48,708 bases of DNA, taken from positions 1 through 48,708 of the forward strand of contig CAZCQG010000015.1 in the NCBI GenBank assembly GCA_964500775.1. Direction: 5' to 3'. The DNA is from CAZCQG01 sp964500775. Its GTDB lineage: Bacteria; Campylobacterota; Campylobacteria; Campylobacterales; CAZCQG01. Of this stretch, positions 32,677-42,291 are shown piece after piece (positions within the stretch are counted from its first letter, which is position 1; every line of letters starts with the position of its first letter). The notes beneath the pieces are model-generated. The model searched no databases. It had not been told where the DNA came from and was given only the letters and a program-made list of their open reading frames with translations. Made by a program: the position numbers and the translations under genes.

Positions 32677-34725
32677 ATGGTTACGACGTTTTTACTTGAA
32701 ATAGGGATTGAGGAGCTTCCTGCGATTCCGTTTTTAAAAGAGCTACCAAACATCAAAGAAAAATTCAGCGCTTGCGCAAAAGAGCTTCATATCGCGATAG
32801 GTGATTTTGCCCTCTACTACACGCCGCGCCGTTTGGTCATCTCTTCTAGTTCTTTTGCTATCAACCAAGACGACGTAATCACCGAACTTTTCGGACCGCC
32901 CTTAGAATCGGCGTTCAAAGATTCCCTCCCCACTCCCGCCGCGCTAGGATTTGCTAAAAAATGCGGCGTAGACGTAGCACAACTCGGAAAAAGCGAGAAA
33001 AACGGCAAAGAGGTGCTCTATTTTCAAAACACCGCCCAAGGGAAAGCTACAAAAGAGCTCGTCCCAGAGCTAGTCAAAAACTTCCTCGCTTCGCTCAACT
33101 TCGGAAAAACAATGCGTTGGGGCGCGCTCAAAGAGGAGTTTATCCGACCCGTGCGATGGTGTATCGCGAATTTAAACAATGAATTTTTATCTTTTGAGCT
33201 TTACGGTATTCGCTCTAGTGATTTCACTTACGCGAATAGAAGCCATAGCGATGACGCGATAAAGGTAGATTCCGTCGCACACTATTTTGAAACGCTCAAA
33301 AACGGCTTTGTCCTAATCGACCCGAAAGAACGGGAGGCAAGGATATTAGAGCACTTTAAAGATTTAGAATCTAAAAACGGTATCAAGATCGAACTCGATT
33401 CCGAACTCTTAGACGAAGTAGTCGCCATCACCGAGTATCCCACTCCGCTTTTAGGAAGTTTTGAAGCGCGATTCTTAAGCGTGCCGCCGGAGATGATCAT
33501 CACCTCGATGAAAGAGCACCAAAGATATTTCGGCGTATGGAGAGGAGAAACCCTCGCAAACAACTTCGTCGTCGTCTCAAACGCACTCGCCCAAGACTTC
33601 ACCCAAGTGATAAAAGGGAATGAAAAAGTGCTCCGCGCACGCCTCTCCGATGCTCTCTTTTTCTATGAGAACGACATCAAAAACGGCTTCCGCCTCGAAG
33701 CGCTTGAAAACGTCACTTTTGCCGAAGGACTAGGAAGTCTCGCGCAAAAAGCGAAGCGTGAAGAATCGATAGCGTTGGAGCTGTTTGCGCGGTATAAAAA
33801 GAATCTCCTCGAAGAATCCAAGCTTGACGAAGGGACGCTCAAAAGTCTTTTAAGCAGAGCGTGCGAACTTGCCAAGGGCGATTTGATGAGTGAGAGCGTT
33901 TATGAGTTTACGGAGCTGCAAGGGATTATGGGATACTACTTTGCACAAGCGTTCAACGAGCACCCATCCATCGCCATCGCACTCAAAGAACAATACCTCC
34001 CGAAAGGGGAAGAGAGCGAGCTTCCGAGTAACCTCTTTAGCGCCGTTTTGGCTTTAGCGCTGCGACTCGATAATATCTTCGCCCTCTTTAGTATCGATAA
34101 GATTCCAAGCGGCTCAAAAGATCCGTTTGCCCTGCGACGCTCTGCACTCGGCATCATCAGGATAGTCCTCGCGTATGATTTGCCTTTTGACATCGCAAGC
34201 CTCACGGAAGCATTCGCATCACATTATGCGAAAGTCGATAAAAGCACAATCGCGCAGTTTTTCTACGAGCGTCTCTACTCGCTCATCGAATGCAACCCCT
34301 CCATCATCAAAGCAGTCATCAATAGCGGTGAAACCGACATCACGAAATGCTACAAAAAAATCCACGCACTCAAAAATACACTCGCAAACATCGATAATGC
34401 GCCGTTATTCGCGACCTTTAAAAGGGTGGCGAATATCACCAAAGATGTCGATATTTCAAAAGCGCTGCCGGTAGATTCGACCTTTTTTGAGAGCGGTTTT
34501 GAAGAGGCACTCTATACTTCCTTTAGTAAAATAGCGCTAGAAAACGAGCAATACGAAACGACGCTCAAAGAGCTTTTCGCCCTCAAAAACGAACTCGACA
34601 AGTTTTTCGACAACGTCTTGGTCAACTGCGAAAATGAGGCGGTACGAGAAAATCGGAAGAATCTCATCGCCGCTATCTACAAAGCATTTCTCCGTATCGC
34701 CGAGCTCAAAGAGATAACGGCGTAG
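32677..34725 (+). CDS. glyS: Glycyl-tRNA synthetase beta subunit
   Basis: The beta chain of the heterotetrameric (alpha2-beta2) glycyl-tRNA synthetase, 682 residues. The start TTFLLEIGIEELPAIPFLKEL and the internal segments PTPAALGFAKKCG, RWGALKEEFIRPVRWCIANL, FLSVPPEMIITSMKEHQRYFGV and SGSKDPFALRRSALGIIRI are all family signatures, and the C-terminal part is the helical anticodon/DALR-like domain. The alpha subunit gene glyQ is not in this window. The MnmC2-like gene follows after eight bases, so two tRNA-related genes share a transcript. Confidence 0.96.
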   Translation: MVTTFLLEIGIEELPAIPFLKELPNIKEKFSACAKELHIAIGDFALYYTPRRLVISSSSFAINQDDVITELFGPPLESAFKDSLPTPAALGFAKKCGVDVAQLGKSEKNGKEVLYFQNTAQGKATKELVPELVKNFLASLNFGKTMRWGALKEEFIRPVRWCIANLNNEFLSFELYGIRSSDFTYANRSHSDDAIKVDSVAHYFETLKNGFVLIDPKEREARILEHFKDLESKNGIKIELDSELLDEVVAITEYPTPLLGSFEARFLSVPPEMIITSMKEHQRYFGVWRGETLANNFVVVSNALAQDFTQVIKGNEKVLRARLSDALFFYENDIKNGFRLEALENVTFAEGLGSLAQKAKREESIALELFARYKKNLLEESKLDEGTLKSLLSRACELAKGDLMSESVYEFTELQGIMGYYFAQAFNEHPSIAIALKEQYLPKGEESELPSNLFSAVLALALRLDNIFALFSIDKIPSGSKDPFALRRSALGIIRIVLAYDLPFDIASLTEAFASHYAKVDKSTIAQFFYERLYSLIECNPSIIKAVINSGETDITKCYKKIHALKNTLANIDNAPLFATFKRVANITKDVDISKALPVDSTFFESGFEEALYTSFSKIALENEQYETTLKELFALKNELDKFFDNVLVNCENEAVRENRKNLIAAIYKAFLRIAELKEITA

Positions 34726-34733
34726 ATTCCTAT

Positions 34734-35882
34734 TTGAAGACGTACGATTATCTCATCATCGGTGCGGGAGTCAGCGGGTGTGCGAGCGGCTACTTTTTAG
34801 CCCGCGAGGGAAAAAGCGTCGCGATCATCGATGCCAAAGAGAATCTCTTTGACGGAGCGAGCGGCGCGGCGGGAGCGTTTCTCTCACCGATGCTAGGGAG
34901 TGCAAATCCTGTACGCACCACCGTCAACACCGCTTTACTTTTTGCCCTCGATTTTTACGAAAAAAACGTTCCGAATGCCCTTAATAAACAAGGGGTGCTT
35001 AGAATCTTAGAAGATTCCGAAGAATTTGCGAGTGCAAAAAAATATGATTCTACCCTAGAGTTTCCCTTTACGTTTTTAGAGCATCCGAGCCAAAAATATC
35101 CTTCTGTAAAGGATGATGGATTCGGAGGATATTTTTTTGAAAACGGAGCGATTCTTGACACGAAAAAAACATTAGAGTTTTTTACTCGCTCGTGTAACCT
35201 TTATCTCGGAATCAAAGTCCAAACAATCGAAAAAAACGGAGAAGACTTTGTGGTTTCGGGGATACGAGCAAAGAATCTCATCTTTGCCCAAGGCTACGAA
35301 TCTACACTGATTCCGACTCCCTACTTTCGGGCGCGTCCTATTTGGGGACAGCGTATCGAAATACGCGCGGAGAATCCGCCCCCTTGCAATATCCACAAAG
35401 GTATCGGAATCTCATGCGTAAGAAATGACGTAAAGAGCTTTGCCATAGGGGCGACAAAGGTAAGAAACAGACTTGATCCCTCCACCGACGAGAGCGACAC
35501 GAGAATCTTACTTGAAAAAGCGCTCTCCCTCTATGACCTCAAAAATCCGCAAGTTCTTGAGGTATATAGCGGCATACGCTCTAGTGCGGTAGACTACCTC
35601 CCCGTTTGCGGCAAACTTATCGACTTTGAAGTGACCACACGCGCTTTTCCTACCTCTATCCACGGGTTTTTTCCGCGTAGTTTTGCTTTATGCGAGATAG
35701 AAAACTGCTATATCATTAACGCTTTAGGGGCGAGAGGATTTGTCTATGCTCCCCTTGTAGCTAAAACGCTTAGCGATTATATTTTATATCAAAGGGAGAT
35801 TCCCGATTCTCTCGCGTTGCGCCGTCTGTATACCCGCTGGTGTAAAAAAGAGGCTATCAAATACTTCTCAAAAAATCGATAA
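34734..35882 (+). CDS. MnmC2-like FAD-dependent oxidoreductase
   Basis: A 382-residue DAO-superfamily flavoprotein with the FAD fold YDYLIIGAGVSGCASGYFLA near the start, DGASGAAGAFLSPMLGS (the flavin-contact region typical of MnmC), a central RPIWGQRIEIR, and the C-terminal SGIRSSAVDYLPVCG plus NALGARGFVYAPLVA. These match the oxidoreductase half of MnmC, which removes the carboxymethyl group of cmnm5U in wobble uridine of tRNA. The methyltransferase half is absent. The start is TTG 34734 with no strong ribosome site, suggesting coupling to glyS. It might be a different amine oxidase of the DAO family. Confidence 0.78.
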   Translation: MKTYDYLIIGAGVSGCASGYFLAREGKSVAIIDAKENLFDGASGAAGAFLSPMLGSANPVRTTVNTALLFALDFYEKNVPNALNKQGVLRILEDSEEFASAKKYDSTLEFPFTFLEHPSQKYPSVKDDGFGGYFFENGAILDTKKTLEFFTRSCNLYLGIKVQTIEKNGEDFVVSGIRAKNLIFAQGYESTLIPTPYFRARPIWGQRIEIRAENPPPCNIHKGIGISCVRNDVKSFAIGATKVRNRLDPSTDESDTRILLEKALSLYDLKNPQVLEVYSGIRSSAVDYLPVCGKLIDFEVTTRAFPTSIHGFFPRSFALCEIENCYIINALGARGFVYAPLVAKTLSDYILYQREIPDSLALRRLYTRWCKKEAIKYFSKNR

Positions 35883-35955
35883 AGGTGAATTTTATTATTG
35901 GTATAAAATTCTCATAAAATGTAAATTTTTCTCTATTCTTCTTAAAAACTTCTTT

Positions 35956-35961
35956 TATAAT
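35956..35961 (+). promoter_or_regulatory. -10 element upstream of nadE
   Basis: TATAAT lies in an A/T-rich gap, 56 bases before ATG 36018. No recognisable -35. The ribosome site is AAGGTTTTAGG. Confidence 0.45.
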
Positions 35962-36017
35962 AATTTAAAAATGTGTATACTTACTCTAGTTTTATCAAGT
36001 TTTCATAAGGTTTTAGG

Positions 36018-36833
36018 ATGACAAAGAACTACAAACTGATAGAAGAGTACCTCATCAATTTTTTAAGAAACGAAGTTTTAAAGACGGGACTTAAAAAATG
36101 TGTCTTAGGTTTGAGCGGAGGTATCGATTCCGCAGTTGTGGCAGTACTTTGTAAAAAAGCTTTCGGTAGCGATATGCTAGCACTTATGCTCCCCTCGCAG
36201 TTTTCTTCGAGTGCGAGCGTAGAAGATGCAAAAGCGCTGTGTGAAAAATTTGACATCCCAAATGCAACGGTGAGTATCGCACCGCTCATCTCGGGATATT
36301 TTGAGAATCACGACCAAAAGCTTCGGGTCGGGAACTTTTCGGCGCGGATGCGTATGGCGGTGTTGTACGACTATTCGGCGAGTATGGGAGCGCTAGTCAT
36401 CGGGACGAGCAACAAAAGCGAATTGATGCTCGGATACGGCACGATCCACGGCGATCTTGCCAGCGCGATTAACCCGATAGGCGATCTCTACAAAAGCGAG
36501 ATATTTGAATTTGCCGCCTATTTGGGAATCAACGAATCGATTATCAAAAAGCCCCCGAGTGCGGATTTGTATGAAGGGCAAAGCGACGAAGCGGAGCTTG
36601 GATATAGCTACAAAGAGCTGGATGAAGTGTTGCGCTTGCTTATCGAGGAGCGTTATAGCAAAGAGGAGTTGTTGGCGAGGGGATTTAAAGAAGAGCTTGT
36701 AAAATTCGTCTATACAAAAGTATTTGCCAATCAATTTAAAAGAGTGGGGACGGTCATCGCAAAACTCACATCAAGAAGCATCGGTCACGATTTTTTGTAT
36801 CCGAGGGACATTATGCTTCAAAACGTAGAATAA
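36018..36833 (+). CDS. nadE: NAD+ synthase, ammonia-dependent
   Basis: NadE amidates nicotinic acid adenine dinucleotide to NAD. The 271-residue protein has the ATP-pyrophosphatase P-loop LGLSGGIDSAVVAVL, RMAVLYDYSASMGALVIGTSNKSELMLGYGTIHGD and the KSEIFEFAAYLG / KPPSADLYEGQSDEAELG active-site lid. There is no N-terminal nitrilase (glutaminase) domain, so it uses free ammonia. It heads the nadE-DegT-lpxK unit; nadE next to lpxK is the arrangement I recall in Campylobacter and Helicobacter. Confidence 0.95.
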   Translation: MTKNYKLIEEYLINFLRNEVLKTGLKKCVLGLSGGIDSAVVAVLCKKAFGSDMLALMLPSQFSSSASVEDAKALCEKFDIPNATVSIAPLISGYFENHDQKLRVGNFSARMRMAVLYDYSASMGALVIGTSNKSELMLGYGTIHGDLASAINPIGDLYKSEIFEFAAYLGINESIIKKPPSADLYEGQSDEAELGYSYKELDEVLRLLIEERYSKEELLARGFKEELVKFVYTKVFANQFKRVGTVIAKLTSRSIGHDFLYPRDIMLQNVE

Positions 36834-36848
36834 ATCTAAGGAGTTATC

Positions 36849-37970
36849 ATGAGGGATATTCAACTTTTTCAACCCGACATCAAAGAAGAGGATTTCAAAG
36901 AGGGTCTCAACTATTGGAATGATGGCGTAAGCAGAATAGAGAAACTTGAAAATTTTTTCAAAAAAGAGCTTAACGTAAAAAACGTCATTTCTACCACAAA
37001 CGGCACATCCGCGCTCCATCTCTGCCTCTGTGCTTTAGAGATAAAACGGGGCGATAAGATTCTTTGCTCGGTAAACGCTCACCCCATGATACCCGAAGTC
37101 ATCAGACATTTTGATGCCGAACCTATCTTCGTAGACATCGACGAAGAGAGCTACAATATGGATATGAACGCTTGCGAAAAGGTGTTGCAGGCACGCTATA
37201 CGAAAAAACTTCGCGGGATGATTCTCACCCATCTAGGAGGACAGGCTGCCGACTTAGAAAAAGCACACGAGCTCAAAAAGAAATACGGCTTATTTTTGAT
37301 AGAAGATGTCACCTCGGGCTGCGGCGGCACCTACAAAAACAAACCTCTAGGCTCGGCATACGGCGACGTGGCGATTTTTAGCCTCTTTCCCGAGATAGAA
37401 AATATGCCCGCAAACGGGGGGATACTCGCCACAAACGACGACGAACTGGCGAAAAAAGCATCGCTGCTTCGATTCCATGCTCAAGTGCAAGATACTAGCG
37501 GTATCTTGGATTATATTTATGACATCGTGGATATTGGATGCAGATACGATATTAGCGAGATCGATGCCGCGTTTTATTTCTCCAACCTCAAAAGAAGAGA
37601 TGCCAATATCGCTCGGAGAAAAGAGATCGCCGCGATGTACAACAAAGGACTTGACGCTACGCCGCACGTGAAGATTCCTTCGGTCAAAAACGACCACATC
37701 TACACGATGTACATCATAAAAATCGATAAAAATAGAGACAGTTTCGCAAAAGAACTTGCAGAACTTGGAATCGGTACGGGGCTTAACTACATCCCGCTCC
37801 ACCTCCTTAGCTACTACAAAACAAAATATCAGCTCAAGGTAAATAACTTTCCGGCTGCCCTTAGAAACTATCAACAAATCCTCTCTCTTCCGATTCACTC
37901 AAAAGTGACCAACGAAGAGGTGCACTACATCATCGATACGATCAAAAAAATTGCTCAAAAAAGGGTTTAA
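36849..37970 (+). CDS. DegT/DnrJ/EryC1-family protein lacking the PLP lysine
   Basis: The 373-residue protein follows the fold of sugar aminotransferases: STTNGTSALHLCLCAL, GDKILCSVNAHPM, PIFVDIDEESYNMD, LIEDVTSGCGGTY (Asp153 would pair with the PLP ring nitrogen) and GDVAIFS (Ser178). Where active members have the lysine (pattern F-S-x-H-x-x-K-x-x-x-x-G-E-G-G), this one reads SLFPEIENMPANGG, with Ile183 at the lysine position. It therefore cannot form the usual internal aldimine. It may be a dehydratase-like enzyme with free PLP, a non-catalytic paralogue or a binding protein. It sits between nadE and lpxK, overlapping lpxK by 20 bases, which hints at lipid A or surface-sugar biology. Confidence 0.82.
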   Translation: MRDIQLFQPDIKEEDFKEGLNYWNDGVSRIEKLENFFKKELNVKNVISTTNGTSALHLCLCALEIKRGDKILCSVNAHPMIPEVIRHFDAEPIFVDIDEESYNMDMNACEKVLQARYTKKLRGMILTHLGGQAADLEKAHELKKKYGLFLIEDVTSGCGGTYKNKPLGSAYGDVAIFSLFPEIENMPANGGILATNDDELAKKASLLRFHAQVQDTSGILDYIYDIVDIGCRYDISEIDAAFYFSNLKRRDANIARRKEIAAMYNKGLDATPHVKIPSVKNDHIYTMYIIKIDKNRDSFAKELAELGIGTGLNYIPLHLLSYYKTKYQLKVNNFPAALRNYQQILSLPIHSKVTNEEVHYIIDTIKKIAQKRV

Positions 37971-38898
37971 TCTCACCGAGCTGATAGAAGGGTATCTTTT
38001 TTCCCCTTCGCCGCTTGGTATACTCCTTGCCTTTTTATTGCTCCCTTTCTCGCTAATTTACTGCTCCGTATCTGCCATAAGCGTGTTACTGCAAAAAAAA
38101 ATCGCGTTTCCCGTCCCTATAATAAGCGTCGGAAATCTCACGATAGGAGGGAGCGGAAAATCCCCTTTCATAGCCGAACTTTCAAAAAGATACGACGATT
38201 GCGCGATCATCCTTCGAGGGTATGGCAGAAAATCCAAAGGGCTTGCGATCGTAAATATTGACGGGAATCTGCAATGCGGCGTAGAACAAAGCGGCGATGA
38301 AGCGATGATGCTAGCAAGTCTTGCCCCCAAGTCCCTTATCATCGTATCTGAAGATAGAATTCTAGGGATACAAAAAGCGATAGAACTCGGCGCAAAAATA
38401 GTCTTTTTAGATGACGGATACAGACACGGGATAGAAAAATACGATATTCTCCTTAGGGCACAAGATGAGCCCAAACTCCCCTTTTGCCTCCCTTCGGGCG
38501 CATATCGACTACCGCGCTTTTTTTATAAAAAATCTCACTTGACCCTCCGCGAAGGGGTCGATTTTAAACGCATTGTAATGCCTCCCGAAGAGCCAAGGAA
38601 ATACCTTTTCGTAAGTGCAATCTCTAGAGCTCAAAGAGTACTGCGATACCTAGAAAAACTTGATATTCGGGGCACTTATATCCTCAAAGATCATAGCTTT
38701 TTCGATGAAGATTCGATAAAAAATCGTATGCGCGTTTACGGTGCGGAAAGAGCGTTGACGACCCTAAAAGACAAGGTCAAAATGGAGAATTTCTCTTTTG
38801 ATGTCGACGTCATTGCCCTAAAGATTGAAATAAACGAAAAAGTGTTTGAAGGTATCGAGCAATACATTGCGCAATTTCATGGCATAAATATTGTATAA
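37951..38898 (+). CDS. lpxK: Tetraacyldisaccharide 4'-kinase LpxK
   Basis: LpxK phosphorylates the lipid A precursor at the 4' position on the inner membrane. The 315-residue product has an N-terminal membrane helix (LGILLAFLLLPFSLIYC), the Walker A variant VGNLTIGGSGKSPF, ILRGYGRKSKG, GDEAMMLA and the Asp-rich FLDDGYRHG typical of the family. The start is TTG 37951 inside the preceding gene (20-base overlap). The family is normally 310-330 residues, so this one is full length. Confidence 0.93.
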   Translation: MLKKGFNLTELIEGYLFSPSPLGILLAFLLLPFSLIYCSVSAISVLLQKKIAFPVPIISVGNLTIGGSGKSPFIAELSKRYDDCAIILRGYGRKSKGLAIVNIDGNLQCGVEQSGDEAMMLASLAPKSLIIVSEDRILGIQKAIELGAKIVFLDDGYRHGIEKYDILLRAQDEPKLPFCLPSGAYRLPRFFYKKSHLTLREGVDFKRIVMPPEEPRKYLFVSAISRAQRVLRYLEKLDIRGTYILKDHSFFDEDSIKNRMRVYGAERALTTLKDKVKMENFSFDVDVIALKIEINEKVFEGIEQYIAQFHGINIV

Positions 38899-38938
38899 AG
38901 TTTCTTATAAGATAACTATTTGTACAATTTGTAATCTT

Positions 38939-38958
38939 TTTGTTTACTTTTAAACAAA
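38939..38958. repeat. Inverted repeat after lpxK
   Basis: TTTGTTTA (38939-38946), loop CTTT, TAAACAAA (38951-38958): perfect 8-bp arms. It may be a weak A/T-rich hairpin ending the lpxK transcript or a binding site upstream of the kinase promoter at 38995-39003. Confidence 0.35.
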
Positions 38959-38994
38959 TATCATTCTCTGAACTTGAAACGCATATATCTACTT

Positions 38995-39003
38995 TGATAC
39001 AAT
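38995..39003 (+). promoter_or_regulatory. Extended -10 promoter of the REC-kinase/chemoreceptor operon
   Basis: TGATACAAT (TACAAT at 38998-39003) lies 50 bases before ATG 39054. The string TTTGATACAAT is the same as before the NifX-like gene. Confidence 0.5.
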
Positions 39004-39053
39004 AAGCTATCCATCGATAGGCAATGTGAATCGGTTGAAATTCGAGGTGCTTT

Positions 39054-40205
39054 ATGAATTCTCTTTCTGCGGACATTTCTCTAAATGACATAGGAATCTT
39101 ACTCGTTGAAGATAGCAAAGTTGCTTTAATGCAGCTCAACGATTTTATAAAAAATCGTGCAAAAAAGGTTTTTACCGCAGAAAACGGAAAAATAGGATTG
39201 GAAACCTATATAGCCAATAAAGATGCTATCGACATCGTCATCTCCGATATAAATATGCCCGAAATGGACGGACTGGAGATGACAAAGCGGATCAAAGAGC
39301 TAGACTACTCCACCCCTATCATTTTAGTCACCGCATACAACGACGAAGAGAATCTCTTTGAGGCGATAAACTCGGGCGTAGATCAATACCTCACCAAACC
39401 GGTAGACCCCACCGCGCTTCTCAAAGGAATCAATAAATGCATCACCCTCATTAATAATAAAAAGCTTTTAGAAAAAGAGCGCTTGCTCACTCTGCAAAAT
39501 AGTATCCTCAATGCAAAAAGCGATATTATGAAAGATATAGCACACCATTGGAGAAACCCGCTCCACGCTATGTGCTTAGCTGCTGAAGGGATCAATGACG
39601 CAGTAGACGCGGCATTCGAAGAGAGCAAAATCGAGAAAAAACTAAGCGACAGAATCCAAAAATCGTGCGACCTCATCCTTGCCCACTCTTTAAAATTGTC
39701 CGAGACTATAAATACGTTCGGCTCGATGTTAAGCAACAAAGGGGCAAAAGAGCGATTCGACATAATAGCGGCAATAAAAATCTCTTCGCAACTCTGCCTC
39801 AACTCCTTGGATATGCACAATATTCAAATACTCTATCCCGATGCCGAGCACCATATTATCGGTAGTAAAAGCGAATTTAAAATGTGTGTCTATAATATCA
39901 TCAAAAACGCCGCGGAATCGATTGCCAAAAAGGGGAATGCGTTTTCGGGATTACTTGAAATAGAAGCAGAAAAAAGCGAAGAGGGTATCGATCTTTTTTT
40001 TAAAGATAACGGTATCGGTATAGAAAATAATATTTTTGATAGAATATGTGATCCTTACGTTACCTCAAAAGGGGTAAGTTCAGGTTTTGGAAACGGGCTG
40101 TTCATAGCAAAAAATATCATCGAAAGCCAATTCGGCGGTACGATTACGTGGCAAAATAACGCAACGGAAGGGAGCACGTTTCGCATTAAACTCAAAACGG
40201 AGTGA
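39054..40205 (+). CDS. Receiver-histidine kinase fusion
   Basis: The 383-residue cytoplasmic protein has an N-terminal receiver (10-130, Asp65 in SDINMPEMDG, Lys115 in LTKPVDP) joined to a kinase of the kind common in Campylobacterota: the dimerisation helix carries His164 in DIAHHWRNPL, and the ATPase domain has an N box (NIIKNAAES), DNGIGI and GFGNGLFIAKNI. The input domain being a receiver means it is probably activated by phosphotransfer from another kinase. The chemoreceptor gene follows with a three-base gap, so both may act in one signalling chain. Confidence 0.88.
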   Translation: MNSLSADISLNDIGILLVEDSKVALMQLNDFIKNRAKKVFTAENGKIGLETYIANKDAIDIVISDINMPEMDGLEMTKRIKELDYSTPIILVTAYNDEENLFEAINSGVDQYLTKPVDPTALLKGINKCITLINNKKLLEKERLLTLQNSILNAKSDIMKDIAHHWRNPLHAMCLAAEGINDAVDAAFEESKIEKKLSDRIQKSCDLILAHSLKLSETINTFGSMLSNKGAKERFDIIAAIKISSQLCLNSLDMHNIQILYPDAEHHIIGSKSEFKMCVYNIIKNAAESIAKKGNAFSGLLEIEAEKSEEGIDLFFKDNGIGIENNIFDRICDPYVTSKGVSSGFGNGLFIAKNIIESQFGGTITWQNNATEGSTFRIKLKTE

Positions 40206-40207
40206 AT

Positions 40208-41818
40208 ATGACGATAGCCAAAAAGCTCACACTCGGATTGCTTTTTACGATTGTTTCTCTGATTGCGATCGGATATATAGGATTTGACGGCAGTCAAAAA
40301 GGTATCTCTTCTCTAAAAAATATCTACGAATCCAACGTCTTGCCGCAAAAAGAGATACTCAAAAACTCGGCACTCTTTGCCTCTATCGTCGGTGATATTT
40401 CAAAAGTGCTCGCCAAAACCATCCCGCCCAATGAAGCGCGTATGAATCTGCTCGAATACCAAAAAAATCTCAACCCTTTCTTTGAAAAATCAAACTCGGA
40501 AACTTTTTTATCGGATGAGAATCTCCGCACGCTCTTTTCGGAGAGTGCGAAAAAATATGAAGAGAGCAAAAAAATCCAATCAAACCTTATTGAAATATAC
40601 AAAGCCGAAGATTATGACGAGCTATTTTTTGCCCTGATGGATTGGACCGATTATCACAACTTTATCAACGAACGACTAAAAAAGATTGAAGAATCCAACC
40701 AAAAATCTATTACGGCGATTTACAACAATACCGTCGAAGAGTTGCACGCAAAGGTCTATTCTCTCATCGCTTTAGGGGCGGTAGCGACTATCGTGACGAT
40801 CATTATTACGAGTTGGATTTCGGCATTTATCATCAAATCACTCAAGCTCATAAGCTCAAAATCAAGCGAAATATCCCAAACCCTCGATTTTAGAAATGAG
40901 ATTCGTTGGGAACGCAAGGACGAGCTTTCTTTGGTGGCAAATAGTTTCAATCAAATCATCAAATCGGTCAAAAACGCGATGTCGCACTCGCAAAACGCGG
41001 TAGTAGCATCAAAGACAATCGCCGATGGAGCAAACGTCATTTCAACATCAATCGAAGATAACTCCATCAAACAAACGGCGATGATCGAAGAATCAAAAAA
41101 CCTCACTATGCTCGCAAACAAGAATCTCCAAGAGACGAAAAACTTTTCGGAGCAAACGGTAGAAAATATCAAAGGTGATTTGGAATCACTCACGAAAATG
41201 ACCTCTTCGCTCAAAAATATGGTAGAAAAAATCCTTGATACGAGTGAAGAAGAGAGCGCCTTATCCGAAAAAGTAATCGAACTTGTTTCACAAGCCGCAC
41301 AAATAAAAGAGGTGCTCAATATTATCAAAGAAATATCCGAGCAAACAAATCTTCTAGCCCTCAATGCCGCAATAGAAGCAGCGCGCGCGGGTGAACACGG
41401 GAGAGGTTTTGCGGTAGTGGCGGATGAGGTACGAAAACTCGCGGAACGGACGCAAAAAGGGCTCTCTGAAATAGACGCTACCGTCGGCACGGTCATCCAA
41501 TCGGTACAAGACATCAGTCAAGATCTCAAAGACAACTCCGAGATTATCAAAGAACTTAGTGCGGATGCGACGACGGTTATGGGTATGGCGGAAGATTCTA
41601 AAGAGTGTGTACGCCAAAGCGTAGACATCTCCGTGCAATCACAAGAAAAAATACTCGATACTTCCGATATTATCTCGCGCTTGAGCGAAAAAATGGGTGA
41701 AGCTTCCCAAATAGCATCGCTCCATAAAAAAAGTGCATCCGAGCTTATGGGAATCATCTCAACACTCAACAAGTCGATGCACGACCTATCGGACAACATC
41801 GCGACATTCAAAATATAG
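40208..41818 (+). CDS. Methyl-accepting chemotaxis protein
   Basis: A 536-residue transmembrane receptor. TM1 covers about residues 5-25, followed by a periplasmic four-helix-type sensor domain of about 155 residues (ESNVLPQKEILKNSALFASI region), TM2 near residues 180-205 (VYSLIALGAVATIVTIIITS), HAMP, and the cytoplasmic signalling domain with the conserved hairpin EQTNLLALNAAIEAARAGEH and GRGFAVVADEVRKLAERT. The frame begins at GTG 40202, but ATG 40208 has GGAG (40199-40202) at proper spacing. The ligand is unknown. Confidence 0.93.
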   Translation: MTIAKKLTLGLLFTIVSLIAIGYIGFDGSQKGISSLKNIYESNVLPQKEILKNSALFASIVGDISKVLAKTIPPNEARMNLLEYQKNLNPFFEKSNSETFLSDENLRTLFSESAKKYEESKKIQSNLIEIYKAEDYDELFFALMDWTDYHNFINERLKKIEESNQKSITAIYNNTVEELHAKVYSLIALGAVATIVTIIITSWISAFIIKSLKLISSKSSEISQTLDFRNEIRWERKDELSLVANSFNQIIKSVKNAMSHSQNAVVASKTIADGANVISTSIEDNSIKQTAMIEESKNLTMLANKNLQETKNFSEQTVENIKGDLESLTKMTSSLKNMVEKILDTSEEESALSEKVIELVSQAAQIKEVLNIIKEISEQTNLLALNAAIEAARAGEHGRGFAVVADEVRKLAERTQKGLSEIDATVGTVIQSVQDISQDLKDNSEIIKELSADATTVMGMAEDSKECVRQSVDISVQSQEKILDTSDIISRLSEKMGEASQIASLHKKSASELMGIISTLNKSMHDLSDNIATFKI

Positions 41819-41826
41819 GAGACAGT

Positions 41827-42291
41827 ATGCTACGTATCGGAGACAAAGCCCCGGAATTCAATCTTCCCAACCAAGACGAAGCCGAAATCGCCCTCAAAGA
41901 CCTCAAAGGAAAATGGACGGTGCTTTACTTCTACCCCAAAGACAACACCTCCGGCTGTACGACCGAAGCGTGCGAATTCACAGAAAGACTACCCGAGTTT
42001 GAAGATATGGATGCGATCATCCTAGGCGTTAGCCCCGATAGTCCAAAAAAACATAGAGATTTTATAGAAAAACAAAATCTTGAAATCACCCTACTAAGCG
42101 ATGCCTCCAAAGAGACGATGCAAAACTACGGCGCATTCGGCAAAAAAATGATGTACGGCAAAGAAGTGCAAGGGGTGATTCGAAGTACATTTATCATCGA
42201 CCCTAAAGGCAACATCGCCGCACTGTGGACAAAAGTAAAAGCCAAAGGACACGCAGAAATAGTCAAAGAGAAGCTCAAAGAATTACAATGA
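41827..42291 (+). CDS. bcp: Peroxiredoxin Bcp/PrxQ
   Basis: A thiol peroxidase of the PrxQ group, 154 residues. The peroxidatic cysteine is Cys44 in YPKDNTSGCTTEACEF, and Cys49 five residues later is the resolving cysteine, an atypical two-Cys enzyme that forms an intramolecular disulfide reduced by thioredoxin. GVIRSTFIIDPKGNI is the conserved Arg-containing segment. It follows the chemoreceptor by eight bases, and its stop overlaps the diguanylate cyclase start (ATGA), so it is embedded in a signalling operon. Confidence 0.95.
   Translation: MLRIGDKAPEFNLPNQDEAEIALKDLKGKWTVLYFYPKDNTSGCTTEACEFTERLPEFEDMDAIILGVSPDSPKKHRDFIEKQNLEITLLSDASKETMQNYGAFGKKMMYGKEVQGVIRSTFIIDPKGNIAALWTKVKAKGHAEIVKEKLKELQ

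Noticed and set aside
42225..42287. N-terminal extension of the diguanylate cyclase inside bcp.
   Set aside because: It is an out-of-frame reading of the bcp 3' end; ATG 42288 overlaps the bcp stop in the usual coupled way.
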